Below, piece by piece: positions 53,975 to 63,628 of a stretch of 64,000 nucleotides of DNA; positions within the stretch are counted from its first letter, which is position 1, and each line of letters opens with the position of its first letter. A model generated the notes under the pieces. It saw nothing but the letters and a program-made list of their open reading frames with translations. It was not told the origin of the DNA and did not search any database. The position numbers and the translations under genes were made by a program. Origin of the DNA: Phycisphaerae bacterium (lineage in GTDB: Bacteria > Planctomycetota > Phycisphaerae > Phycisphaerales > Phycisphaeraceae); contig JAUHYI010000015.1 of NCBI GenBank assembly GCA_030426385.1, forward strand, positions 1 to 64,000, read 5' to 3'.

Positions 53975-55477
53975 ATGATTAACGTGTTGCATATTGTTTC
54001 GGACCAGCATTTGGCCGAGTGTATGGGATGTGAAGGGCATCCTCAGGCGATCACGCCTCATCTTGATGCCTTGGCGAACATGGGCATGCGATTCACATCG
54101 GCCTACACGCAATCACCGATTTGTACGCCGTCGCGTGTGAGTTTTATGTCGGGCCAGTATTGCCATAATCATGGGTATTACGGGTTGTATGGTCCATGCC
54201 CGGATAAGTTGCCCAGCGTGATGGGGGCTTTTCGCCAGAATGGATACCGCACCGGAGCAATCGGCAAGTTGCATTTTCCTAACGATCCGATCAATTGGAT
54301 TTCGCGTGATTGTGATTACAGTACAACGGCCTATGCGCGAACGCTGAATAATAAAAACCGGCGCGGGATCATGTCGGATTATTACGCCTATCTTGATGCG
54401 CTGGGGCTCAAAGATAAAGAAGACAGTGTTGTCTTTCCGGAGAACGGCCACGCATTGGATGACGCTCGGCCATCGAATATTGAATATCGGCACAGCCCTG
54501 AGGGTTGGTGCGTGACGGAAACGAAGCGATTTCTGGATGATTGTGGTGACGAGCCGTTTTATGCGCATGTCGCATTGGTTCGGCCGCACACAGTGTTATC
54601 GCCTGCCCAGGAATTCTGGGATATGTATCCCGATGATCTGGCATTGCCAGCCAACGCATTTAACTCTGCGGCGCATCGCTCGCCTGCATTTCAGGAATTG
54701 TTGCGACAGTGCCGCGAGAGCGAAGGTGTTTTTGAGCCGCGAGGTAGCGAGCATGCGCTCCGGCGAATTTGGAAAGGTTATCTGGCTTGTATCACGCAAG
54801 TGGATTATGCGGTTGGTGAAATGATTGGCTATTTGGAAAAGACGGGTAAGCTCGAGAACACCGTGGTGGTGTATCACGCGGATCACGGCGGATATATGAG
54901 TTCGTTTGGCATGCACGAAAAAGTGCCGGGCATTTGTAGCGAGAAGGTATGCCGCACGCCCATGATTTGGGCCGGCCCGGGTGTTGAGTCGGCTGCTGTG
55001 TGTGATGAACTGGTGGAGTTGGTTGATCTTCCCGATACCGTTTGCGCGATGGCCGGTTTGGAGAAAATGGACACGACCGACGGCTGCGATATTACGTCAT
55101 TGTTGCGTGGCCAAAATGAGCCGGTTCGCGAGATCGCCGTGACTGAGAACCCGTGGACAAAAAGTGTCAGATGGAGAAATTACAGATTTACCCATTATCC
55201 GGAAAAAATGTTTGACAAAGATTTTGGTGAGCTCTATGACGTGATATCGGATCCGGACGAAACACGGAATTTATATTTCGAATCTGAATGTCAAGATTTG
55301 GTTAATAAAATGCGAAAAATGCTTTTGGAATGGGTGATCGAAACAACGCGCCATGTGACGGCCTGGAGCAGTCTGTATCACCCGAAGAAGGATTACAAAA
55401 TCGCCGCAGACGGAAAAGAATCGAATACGCACGGCATTCATTCCCGGATGGAGAAGGGGCTGATTTATTACCTGTAA
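53975..55477 (+). CDS. Sulfatase (formylglycine-dependent)
   Basis: A 500-residue type I sulfatase. The Cys-type formylglycine motif CTPSR with downstream SGQYCHNHG lies near residue 53. DQH at the N-terminus and HADHGGY further on supply the Ca/substrate site. No signal peptide is visible, so it acts in the cytoplasm, after uptake. ATG 53975 follows AAAGGG; the frame opens at 53951. It sits after the ADP-ribosylglycohydrolase-type gene, in one direction. Substrate is probably a sulfated sugar (inference). Confidence 0.88.
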   Translation: MINVLHIVSDQHLAECMGCEGHPQAITPHLDALANMGMRFTSAYTQSPICTPSRVSFMSGQYCHNHGYYGLYGPCPDKLPSVMGAFRQNGYRTGAIGKLHFPNDPINWISRDCDYSTTAYARTLNNKNRRGIMSDYYAYLDALGLKDKEDSVVFPENGHALDDARPSNIEYRHSPEGWCVTETKRFLDDCGDEPFYAHVALVRPHTVLSPAQEFWDMYPDDLALPANAFNSAAHRSPAFQELLRQCRESEGVFEPRGSEHALRRIWKGYLACITQVDYAVGEMIGYLEKTGKLENTVVVYHADHGGYMSSFGMHEKVPGICSEKVCRTPMIWAGPGVESAAVCDELVELVDLPDTVCAMAGLEKMDTTDGCDITSLLRGQNEPVREIAVTENPWTKSVRWRNYRFTHYPEKMFDKDFGELYDVISDPDETRNLYFESECQDLVNKMRKMLLEWVIETTRHVTAWSSLYHPKKDYKIAADGKESNTHGIHSRMEKGLIYYL

Positions 55478-55605
55478 ATTAGCAATATTGTGACAAAAGG
55501 AGAGTAAATGCGTTGATTATCTGATTGTTTCAATGTGATGGGTTCATACAATTAAAGCGTGTCGTTTAAGCAAAAGTATTAATTCATTTCCACGGAGAAG
55601 CAGCG

Positions 55606-56349
55606 ATGTTGAACACAACCAATTTTTCAAAATTCTGGGTAGTCGGACTTGTCGCTATGGCTGGGTTTGTTGCTACAGCATTCCCGTTGACCTCGACGGC
55701 TTCGGCGGATGCCTTGATTTTGCTGGATATCAATTTCGATGGTGCAGGAAGCAACAGCCTGAAGCCTGACTCGATGGGCCGACATTGGAATGGAACCGCA
55801 GGTGTGGCTCCAACAACGGTGGGCAACATTGCGTCAAACGTTCGCGATACGTTTGATAATCCAACAGGGATTACGTTTGCGTTAATGGATGGATTTGCTG
55901 CATCGAACACGAGCGGGCCGACTTCGAGCTCGTTGACCGATTGGGATGCCGGGGCCACCAGTGACAGTTGGTACATCGGCGTGAACGCGCCGGGGAATGA
56001 TGACACCGCTGTGATGAGCATTAAAAATCTGGATGCGGCCAATACGTATGACCTGGTTTTTTATGGTGCACGAAATGATGCATTAGCGGACAGGCCGATG
56101 CAGGTCACGATTGGTGCGACCACGCAGTATTATCAATCAGCCGATGAAGGCCTGACGACGTTCCTGGGTTTGTCGCCTGACATCAATGATGAAATTATTG
56201 TGCAGTTTGTGAATAATCCAGTGGGCCAAGGATATGCATACCTCAATGCCGTCCAGTTGACGGTGCATACCCCTGTGGGTGTTCCCGAGCCAGCCACAAT
56301 GTCGCTGTTGGTGGCAGGTATGGTGGCTGGTCTGATGCGACGACGATAA
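55606..56349 (+). CDS. PEP-CTERM exported protein
   Basis: A 247-residue protein with a signal peptide (VVGLVAMAGFVATAF...ASA). Its C-terminus VPEPATMSLLVAGMVAGLMRRR is a clear PEP-CTERM sorting signal. The middle is beta-rich with no family I recognise. GGAG precedes the ATG. Followed by a hairpin that may end transcription. Confidence 0.82.
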   Translation: MLNTTNFSKFWVVGLVAMAGFVATAFPLTSTASADALILLDINFDGAGSNSLKPDSMGRHWNGTAGVAPTTVGNIASNVRDTFDNPTGITFALMDGFAASNTSGPTSSSLTDWDAGATSDSWYIGVNAPGNDDTAVMSIKNLDAANTYDLVFYGARNDALADRPMQVTIGATTQYYQSADEGLTTFLGLSPDINDEIIVQFVNNPVGQGYAYLNAVQLTVHTPVGVPEPATMSLLVAGMVAGLMRRR

Positions 56350-56403
56350 CAAGTCGTTCCTGCTACTGAATAGTTCGATTGCATAATCGTTTTGCCACTT
56401 TTT

Positions 56404-56431
56404 CAGCCGCCGGAATAAATTTCGGTGGCTG
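56404..56431 (+). terminator. Possible terminator hairpin after the PEP-CTERM gene
   Basis: CAGCCGCCG and CGGTGGCTG pair over nine bases, with one G-T pair, around an AT-rich loop. The T run afterwards is weak (ACTTTG). Confidence 0.4.
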
Positions 56432-56551
56432 ACTTTGTGAAGGGTATCGCATTTAATGGTGCCAGTGCCAATACTGGCATGTATGAAGTCCGGGTGTGAT
56501 GCGTTTGTTGCCTGACCGGCTTAAGATTCTCTATAGCTTCGGAGATGATGT

Positions 56552-59500
56552 ATGCTCAAAAATTGCCTGATGACCGTGGCGTTGCTCGCCGTCGTATTCA
56601 TGTGCGTATTCGCATTCATGGCCTCGCAGGTTGTGGCCGACATCGAATACGAAGTGGCGGATTGGCATGAGCCTGGCTTGGGTAATGTGCGAGCGATTAT
56701 CGAAGTAGAAAACGCATCGGACGCTGTGCGGGTACATATTCCCTGGCGACGCGATGACGTCAATTATTCGAGCAAGGGTGTTGTGGTTTATGACATGCAG
56801 TCGGAAAAGCAAGTCCGCAATGTGTATGTCGTGCAAAGTGATCGCGAATCAGCGGATGTTATTTTTCAACCGGCTTCGGGTGCGGGACAATATGCGTTTT
56901 ACTACATGCCGTATATCAGGCCGGAAAAATTGTTGGGCCAATGGCTTGGCGACTATATCCCGCCGCACAATATTGCCGAAGCCGACTGGCTGAAAAAGCA
57001 TAGATTGGATGAACCCAAATCGTGGGACGAAAAATTCATGGTCGAGTATGGGGGCGACTTGAAATTTCACCATAAAACATTGATAACGCCTGCGCAGTCT
57101 ACGCAGTTTTCGATTCTAGGTGTTCAGCAGGATTATGAAAACAATGATTACACGCTTGGATTTGAGGCAAAATTTAAACAGCAAACGGGCAGGGCTAGTG
57201 CGATTATTTTGCCGCAACGATTCGATAAACCACCGACGGGTTATCAATGCATGTTGGAGTGGCGCAACGGAAAGTTGTATGCCCAGATAAAAGGCACGTT
57301 TGTGGTGCCCACCAAAATATGGGGTAAGAATTTTAAGATCGGTACCAGTGAATCGGTGCCACTTGATGTCGATCCATCGCAGAAAATATCGGTGAATTGC
57401 CGAGCCCAGATATATGACGACCGCACCGAGGTTGTGATGATCTGCAGCTATGTGGCCGCAAGCACAGGAAAGCTGACACACACCGAAATCAAATTGGAGG
57501 ATACCCACGACCTGCGCCTGAAGTGGGGCCGATCGCCGGTCTTCGCCACGCAAGGGGAATGTGAGATTGGCAACATATCCATAAAAAATGCCACAGGCGA
57601 TGAGGTTTTCGCGACTCAAACACGGCGCATTAAAAATTATTCGGGACAGCGTGATCTGCCCATGGCTAAGGTCGTGGCATTCCAGGGCCGTGGCGAGATG
57701 AATAGGATTTCGCCGATGAGAGTGATTGCCTCGTCCGAAGAGATGCGGGATATGTTGGCGGGTATGAGCCGGAGAGAGGTGTTGCTGTTTGCTGCGTCGG
57801 GTCGCGACTCGATCAAGATGGTGAATTTTCTTCCTCAGCAGTGGGCCCAGTCAGGGCCATTTCAATCGTTGACAGACTCCGCCAGGCCGGGGGAATACTA
57901 CACTTTTCAGTTGGGTGTGTATTGCCAAAGCGATGCGATTGAAATTACAGGCGTTGAATTTCATGACTTGGAATCCATGAGCGGCGGATCAACGATTCCT
58001 GCTGAAGCTATGGTGTGTTTTAATCTCGAGGGCAACAATCATATCGATGGAGCGGCGTTCAAAAAGAAGGCGGTGGTGCCTGCGGGTAAAGTTTATCCAT
58101 TGTGGTTCGGCATCGAAATTCCTGCGGACGCAGCGGGAAAATATTCCACCGAGTTGAACGTGATGACCAGCACGGGGCTCACGAAGCCTGTTCGTGTGGC
58201 GTTAGAGATTGCCGGTGAGGTGGTTGAAAATCACGGCGACGCTGACATGTCTCGATTGTCGAGATTGCGCTGGCTCAATTCAACGGTTGGTATGGAGCCG
58301 GAAGATGTTTCGTATCCGTATGAACCCGTGAAAATTTCTGGAAGCACGGTTTCCATTTTGAAGCGGGATATTGTTTTTGGCGACCGGGGATTGCCGACAT
58401 CGATCAAGAGTTTTGGCCAAGAGATTCTGGAAGGCCCGATTACTTTTGAAATTCAGGGCAAACGAAGGAGTGAAGATTTTCGCGTGGTGGAAAATGAAGT
58501 GGTAAGTCATACCGCCTCGTCGGTAGAGCGGCGCACGTTGTTGGCGTCTGCTAATTTCGAATTAACACTAATTTCGAAAACGGACTATGCCGGAATCATG
58601 ACGTATTCGGTTTCGGTGCGTTCATTGAATGGTGTTGATGTTCAGGACATTCGCATTCAAATTCCCATGAATAAGCGTGTCGCGCGTTATATGATCGGGT
58701 TCGCCAGACAGGCGGGTAGCACGCCCGAGCAATACACGTGGAAATGGAATCCAGAAAAAGCGCACAACGTAGGCTGGTTTGGTGATATCAGTGCTGGGTT
58801 GGGATTGCGGTTGTTGCCTGAAAATATCAACACATGGGAGATGCGTAAGTTCACCGATTTTGCGGGGTATGTTGACTGGTATAACGAATCCAAAGGGTCC
58901 GTAACTTTCGAAACAAGCGAGACAGTGTTTGAGGTCAATGCGAGTACAGGGCCGATGGCAATATCGCGTGGCGATACAGTCACAATGAACTTCAGATTGT
59001 TCGTGACTCCGTTCAAACCGGTCAATGCGAATCACTGGAACGATCATCTGAATCTACACAGCAAGCCAGGCGTAGGGAATATTAAGCACCTGCATCATGG
59101 CGGTTATGTGGAGCCGTACATTAATTATCCGTTTTCATACATCGATCGATTGAAGAAAGAAATAAAACCGTTTTCGTCGAATTCAGAAGATCGCGGTGCA
59201 AATTTGTATTACACGTGTCGCGAAGTGTCGGCCCATGCGCCGGAAATTTTTGCGTTTCGAAGTTTGGGGGATGAGTTGTTGCTTAATTCGGGATCGTATG
59301 TGTACGCGATTGATATGGAGTCCTATCAAGGCAGTGGTGGCGGAGCGATGTGGCTGCGCGAGAATCTCAAGTCGGGCTACAGTCCCGGATGGATTCAGTC
59401 GGTGATGGATTCGTTGGAAGTTGACTATGCGGTGGGTACGAATCCCAATTCGCGCATGTTGAATTTTTATGTGGCCGGTTTGGATTACTTGCGAAAGCGT

Positions 59501-60223
59501 TTGGGCAATTTCGGGTTGTATCTGGACGGGATCGGATACGGCGGCGAAACGACGCAACGGCTTGCGCGAATTTTGTCTCGCGATAATCCGACGTACCGCA
59601 TTGCATTTCACACCGGCAACCTGGGCAATCACAAGGGAGCGTGGAAGTTTGTGGACGAAGATCGCTTCTGTCCTATGGCTCGCAATCTGGAGCACTTGCC
59701 GTATGTCACCAGTCTGATGTTTGGCGAGATGTTTGAATTTGCGCAGGGGCCAGACTATTGGTTGTTGGAAATGTCTGGGTTGCCATTCGGTTTGACCAAT
59801 GATTTTTATTGTCACGAGATGTCAATGAATTCTGCCTACAAGCCGTTGCTGTATGGCGGTGTTGATATTCACAATCCCCATGTGCAGGCGATGTGGGAAT
59901 TTCTCGATGCGTGGCAAATGGATCAGGCGCAGATGACTGGTTACTGGGAGCAGGAATGCCCCGTCACCACCAATCGCGACGATGTGTTGGCTACGGTGTA
60001 CCGTAAGAATGATGAGATGCTGATAGCGATCGCAAGTTGGGCGAAGGAGCCTGTAGACGTTCGCTTGAACTTCAAAAACGGCCAAGCGTTTTCATTGTAT
60101 GCACCTGCCATCCAAGGCCTACAAGAGACGCGGACATGGAGTTCTGATCAGGCGATTGAAATCCAGCCCAATCGTGGCGTCGTTCTGATCGTGAATGCCG
60201 AAGAATCCAACGCCTCGCCATAA
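56552..60223 (+). CDS. Large secreted glycoside-hydrolase-like protein
   Basis: A 1223-residue protein. A signal peptide covers residues 1-29 (FMCVFAFMASQVVA). The N-terminal half is beta-rich. From about 840 it reads like a TIM-barrel hydrolase (FGLYLDGIGYGGET, YAIDMESYQG, FGEMFEF), with acidic residues on strand ends. The style resembles large DUF6067/GH123-like exported proteins of Planctomycetota, but I cannot confirm the family. Its end lies next to a convergent SDR gene. Confidence 0.65.
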   Translation: MLKNCLMTVALLAVVFMCVFAFMASQVVADIEYEVADWHEPGLGNVRAIIEVENASDAVRVHIPWRRDDVNYSSKGVVVYDMQSEKQVRNVYVVQSDRESADVIFQPASGAGQYAFYYMPYIRPEKLLGQWLGDYIPPHNIAEADWLKKHRLDEPKSWDEKFMVEYGGDLKFHHKTLITPAQSTQFSILGVQQDYENNDYTLGFEAKFKQQTGRASAIILPQRFDKPPTGYQCMLEWRNGKLYAQIKGTFVVPTKIWGKNFKIGTSESVPLDVDPSQKISVNCRAQIYDDRTEVVMICSYVAASTGKLTHTEIKLEDTHDLRLKWGRSPVFATQGECEIGNISIKNATGDEVFATQTRRIKNYSGQRDLPMAKVVAFQGRGEMNRISPMRVIASSEEMRDMLAGMSRREVLLFAASGRDSIKMVNFLPQQWAQSGPFQSLTDSARPGEYYTFQLGVYCQSDAIEITGVEFHDLESMSGGSTIPAEAMVCFNLEGNNHIDGAAFKKKAVVPAGKVYPLWFGIEIPADAAGKYSTELNVMTSTGLTKPVRVALEIAGEVVENHGDADMSRLSRLRWLNSTVGMEPEDVSYPYEPVKISGSTVSILKRDIVFGDRGLPTSIKSFGQEILEGPITFEIQGKRRSEDFRVVENEVVSHTASSVERRTLLASANFELTLISKTDYAGIMTYSVSVRSLNGVDVQDIRIQIPMNKRVARYMIGFARQAGSTPEQYTWKWNPEKAHNVGWFGDISAGLGLRLLPENINTWEMRKFTDFAGYVDWYNESKGSVTFETSETVFEVNASTGPMAISRGDTVTMNFRLFVTPFKPVNANHWNDHLNLHSKPGVGNIKHLHHGGYVEPYINYPFSYIDRLKKEIKPFSSNSEDRGANLYYTCREVSAHAPEIFAFRSLGDELLLNSGSYVYAIDMESYQGSGGGAMWLRENLKSGYSPGWIQSVMDSLEVDYAVGTNPNSRMLNFYVAGLDYLRKRLGNFGLYLDGIGYGGETTQRLARILSRDNPTYRIAFHTGNLGNHKGAWKFVDEDRFCPMARNLEHLPYVTSLMFGEMFEFAQGPDYWLLEMSGLPFGLTNDFYCHEMSMNSAYKPLLYGGVDIHNPHVQAMWEFLDAWQMDQAQMTGYWEQECPVTTNRDDVLATVYRKNDEMLIAIASWAKEPVDVRLNFKNGQAFSLYAPAIQGLQETRTWSSDQAIEIQPNRGVVLIVNAEESNASP

Positions 60224-60378
60224 AGCGATGCGTTGGTTCATGTGTTATACCCATCCCGTTAAAAACTTGCGCAGCCTAAGATTTTCCCTCACACCAACTC
60301 CCGGTATTCACCGATAGCTAGCATGAATCTATGCGCGAGTATTTTTCGTCATTCGTATTATTCCAAGGGATGCGTCGG

Positions 60379-61155
60379 TTATAGCGAAGTGTAACCGCCA
60401 TCAACGGGAAGATTGATACCAGTGACGTATTGCGATGCGTCTGATGCGAGAAACAGGATGGCACCTTTTAGATCGGTCTGATTGGCCATGCGTTTAAGCG
60501 AAGTGCGTTGGTTGTATCGTTCGACGAAGCGTGAATCCTGGTCGTTAAAAAAACCACCGGGGCTAATGGTGTTGCAGCGTACGTTGTGTGGACCGAGCCG
60601 GGCCGCGACGTAGTGGGTGAAATTGATCATGCCGCCCTTGTGAAAAAAGTAATCAGGCGGACTTCCCCAGTTGAGGCCTTCGTACAAGGTGTAGTCAGGG
60701 CCGACCATACCTTGAATGGAACCGATGTTGATGATGCTGCCGGTCTTGCGTTGGGTCATGTGTTCGCCGAATGCGCGAGTGATCATGAACAAGCCGGTGG
60801 CATTGACGGCCATGCTTTGCGAAAACTGGTCAGGCGTGTCGGTCCAGTCTTTCATGGGCCGCATGACGGCATTGTTGACGAGAATGTCGAGCTGATTGTG
60901 CTGTTGGAGAACGCGATCGCGCAATGCCAGGATGGATGATTCCTGGGATTGGTCAAGGGATTCGGGGTAGACGTTTAGTTGGCGTTTGGTCCAGTCGCGG
61001 ATATGGGGTTGAAGCGATTCGACGTTGCGACTGGTGACGATCACGGTGGCACCGGCTTCGGCGAGTGCCTCGACGATTTGCCGGCCAAATAAACCTGCTC
61101 CGCCGGTGACAATAGCGACACGGTTCTTTAGATCAAATGAATCAAGCACGGACAT
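60379..61155 (-). CDS. Short-chain dehydrogenase/reductase (SDR)
   Basis: A 258-residue classical SDR: TGGAGLFG cofactor motif, NNAV, Ser in NIGSIQG, YFFHK as the YxxxK pair, and GINLPVDGGYTSL at the C-terminus. Probably cytoplasmic and NAD(P)-dependent. It diverges from the Gfo/Idh/MocA-HpaI pair. Likely oxidises a sugar derivative (inference). Confidence 0.87.
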   Translation of the reverse strand: MSVLDSFDLKNRVAIVTGGAGLFGRQIVEALAEAGATVIVTSRNVESLQPHIRDWTKRQLNVYPESLDQSQESSILALRDRVLQQHNQLDILVNNAVMRPMKDWTDTPDQFSQSMAVNATGLFMITRAFGEHMTQRKTGSIINIGSIQGMVGPDYTLYEGLNWGSPPDYFFHKGGMINFTHYVAARLGPHNVRCNTISPGGFFNDQDSRFVERYNQRTSLKRMANQTDLKGAILFLASDASQYVTGINLPVDGGYTSL

Positions 61156-61619
61156 GAGTGGCTCCAGTGGACAAGATTTTTAACAAAGGTTTGAGTGGGG
61201 ATCTGGTGGTTGGCCTGACATTTTGCCAGACGTGGGCTTGCATTTAAAGCCAGGTCTCTCGCGTGGCTAAGGGGAGGGAGGGTGAACAATCCATGATTTA
61301 TTGGGATCGCATTGCCCGCGCCACCGGCAATGGTGAAGCTCGAATCGCAGTGTACCTGATTCGCAGCCGATTGTGACCGTGACAACGCATCGATCAGCCG
61401 GTCGGCGGTCCGGAGTTGAAGCAATTCGCGGACGGCACATTGTTAGGAGCAGGACGGCTGTATTTGTCAAACAAAGTGCGCCCCACATCCATATTTCAGG
61501 TGATAAGCTCTACATGAATTATTGCTCATCACACGATGGCGACCAACCCAAAATCTATTTTGCTACAATTGCCATTCGCGACCGTCCATGAGATTACGGG
61601 CCCGCGGTGGAGTTGTTGT
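61156..61619. other. Intergenic region upstream of the Gfo/Idh/MocA gene
   Basis: No supported gene. It contains a G-rich stretch (GGGGAGGGAGGG near 61270) and an extended -10 element TGCTACAAT (61561-61569). The frame of the next gene stays open back to 61536, but this promoter and GGAG at 61609-61612 point to ATG 61620. Confidence 0.45.
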
Positions 61620-62600
61620 ATGCATGAAGATCAACCGCTGGTAGCGGATCCGAATAATATTCGTTTGGCGATGCTGGGCATGGTTGATGGTAATGGTCAT
61701 CCATTCAGTTGGAGCGCGATCATTAACGGCGGTTATGACAAAGATGGTATGTTGGCCTGCGGCTATCCGGGGATATGCGACTATCTGTTTGCGCAGCCGG
61801 CGTCAGCGCTGGGCATTGAAGGAGCGAAGGTCACGCATGTGTGGTGTGATGATGCTGGCGATGCGAAACGTGTGGCCAAAGCGGCATGTGTGGAGCATGT
61901 GTTACAAAAGCCTGAGGACGCGATTGGCCAAGTGGATGCGGTGTTGATAGCTACGGATATCGGGCATGAACATGTCGAACGAGCCCGGGCATTTGTGGAA
62001 GCGGGCGTGCCGGTTTTTGTCGACAAGCCAATGGTCGACAATGAAAAAGACTTGCAGCAGTTTCATCAGTGGGTCACCTCGGGCCGCGCGATTATGACAA
62101 GCAGTTGTATGCGTTATGCCCACGAGTTTAGGGATATGAAATTGCGTTTGCCGGCCATCGGCCCTGTTGAAGCGATTACGGTTACGATGGCCAAAACGTG
62201 GGAACGCTATGGGATTCACGCGCTCGAGGCGGTATACCATTTAGTTGAGCCGGGGCAATGGTTGGGCGTGTCAAATACCGGATCAGTCGATCACAATATC
62301 GTTCATGCCCGACATACCAGTGGTACAGACCTGGTATTGATTGTGGCCAAGAATCTGACCGGTGCGTTTGGCCATGTTGTGGCATACGGCCAAAATGGTC
62401 GTGTCGATGCGCGATTTGAAGATACCTTTCACGCGTTTAAATCGCAGTTGGCCGCTTATGTCAATTACTTGCGTACCAGTGATCAGCCTATTGCCTGGGG
62501 CCAGACGATCGAACAAATGAAATTAGTTATTGCCGGTATTCGAAGCCGTGATGAAGCGGGCCGGTATGTTCCACTCACAGAGGTAAAGCATGTCCATTAA
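61620..62600 (+). CDS. Gfo/Idh/MocA-family oxidoreductase
   Basis: About 326 residues. The NAD-binding strand IRLAMLGMVDGNGH starts near residue 15. The catalytic-type EKP-like motif is VDKPM (Asp-Lys-Pro), near 142. A C-terminal beta-sheet domain follows. The family oxidises or epimerises sugars and inositols. Its stop overlaps the HpaI-type start by 11 bp, so both act in one pathway. Confidence 0.82.
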   Translation: MHEDQPLVADPNNIRLAMLGMVDGNGHPFSWSAIINGGYDKDGMLACGYPGICDYLFAQPASALGIEGAKVTHVWCDDAGDAKRVAKAACVEHVLQKPEDAIGQVDAVLIATDIGHEHVERARAFVEAGVPVFVDKPMVDNEKDLQQFHQWVTSGRAIMTSSCMRYAHEFRDMKLRLPAIGPVEAITVTMAKTWERYGIHALEAVYHLVEPGQWLGVSNTGSVDHNIVHARHTSGTDLVLIVAKNLTGAFGHVVAYGQNGRVDARFEDTFHAFKSQLAAYVNYLRTSDQPIAWGQTIEQMKLVIAGIRSRDEAGRYVPLTEVKHVH

Positions 62601-63486
62601 ATTGCGTCCCAGTCGTGTTCTGTCCAAGCTGCGATCGGGCGGTTTAGCCATGTGCGTTAAAGCCAATCTAGGCGATCCGCGCGTGGTTGAGATTGCCGCG
62701 TTGAATGGATTTGATTGTGTGTGGGTAGATCAGGAACATGTGGGCAATGATTTGTCGGTGATTGAAAACTGTATCCGTGCGGCGAAGGTTTACGATTGCG
62801 ATACGTTGGTGCGCGTGGGACGTGGCAGCTATAGCGATTTGATTCGTCCATTGGAAATGGATGCGGCCGGGGTGATGGTGCCACATGTAATGAGTGGTGC
62901 TGAAGCGAGCGAAGTGGGGCGACAGACGAAATTTCATCCGATCGGGTTACGGGCGCTTGATGGCGGCAATGCGGACGGTGCGTATACCTTGGTGGGATTG
63001 CCGGACTACATCGCGCATGCCAATGACCAGCGTTTTACGGTGGTGCAGATTGAGGATCCGCAGGCCGTGGATGATTTGGATGCCATCGCATCAGCGCCCG
63101 GCGTTGATATGTTGTTTTTTGGGCCGGGCGATTTCAGCCAGGCCATCGGTAAGCCAGGCCAGATGGATGACGAGCGAATCGGTGATGCGCGTCAACGCGT
63201 TGTGGAAGCGGCGCAGCGTCATGGTAAGTTTGCCGGGACGGTCGCATCGCTTGCATCATTGGATGACACGGTGCGAATGGGGTATCGATTTGTATCGGTG
63301 GGCGCGGATGTGTGCGCATTGTCAGAATATTTCCAAACGATTTTGGGTGGGTTTGCCAAAGCCCAGAGCGCAAACCAGCTTACGCCGACGGGTTCCGCGA
63401 CGGGCGGATCTATGGATTCCATGGACTCTATGGATACTACAGACACGACGGATTCTACGGCGAGCCTGTATTCATCGAAAGGTTAA
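62590..63486 (+). CDS. HpcH/HpaI-type aldolase
   Basis: A 298-residue class II aldolase of the HpcH/HpaI family. CVWVDQEH carries the general-base site, GVMVPHVMSG the conserved strand, VVQIEDPQAV the Glu metal ligand and FFGPGDFSQAIG the last loop. The family cleaves 2-keto-3-deoxy acids to pyruvate and an aldehyde. The last 25 residues are a repetitive Asp/Ser/Thr/Met tail. Together with the Gfo/Idh/MocA and SDR genes it suggests breakdown of a sugar acid. Confidence 0.85.
   Translation: MSIKLRPSRVLSKLRSGGLAMCVKANLGDPRVVEIAALNGFDCVWVDQEHVGNDLSVIENCIRAAKVYDCDTLVRVGRGSYSDLIRPLEMDAAGVMVPHVMSGAEASEVGRQTKFHPIGLRALDGGNADGAYTLVGLPDYIAHANDQRFTVVQIEDPQAVDDLDAIASAPGVDMLFFGPGDFSQAIGKPGQMDDERIGDARQRVVEAAQRHGKFAGTVASLASLDDTVRMGYRFVSVGADVCALSEYFQTILGGFAKAQSANQLTPTGSATGGSMDSMDSMDTTDTTDSTASLYSSKG
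63412..63456 (+). repeat. Five tandem 9-bp units at the aldolase 3' end
   Basis: Units ATGGATTCC, ATGGACTCT, ATGGATACT, ACAGACACG and ACGGATTCT encode MDS MDS MDT TDT TDS. Confidence 0.7.
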
Positions 63487-63545
63487 TAGCCTGTGGGCGT
63501 TCTGTTCTAAAATAATCGGCGTCATTATTATTCGGGTATGCCTGT

Positions 63546-63565
63546 CCTACATTGAGCCATGTAGG
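63546..63565. repeat. Short perfect hairpin CCTACAT-N6-ATGTAGG
   Basis: It lies in the gap between convergent genes. There is no T run, so a terminator role is uncertain. Confidence 0.4.
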
Positions 63566-63628
63566 TGCCTGCTTGGGGGCATGAAGATTGTTGGCGTCAG
63601 TTCTTCTAGCAGATTGTTTGCGATCCTA

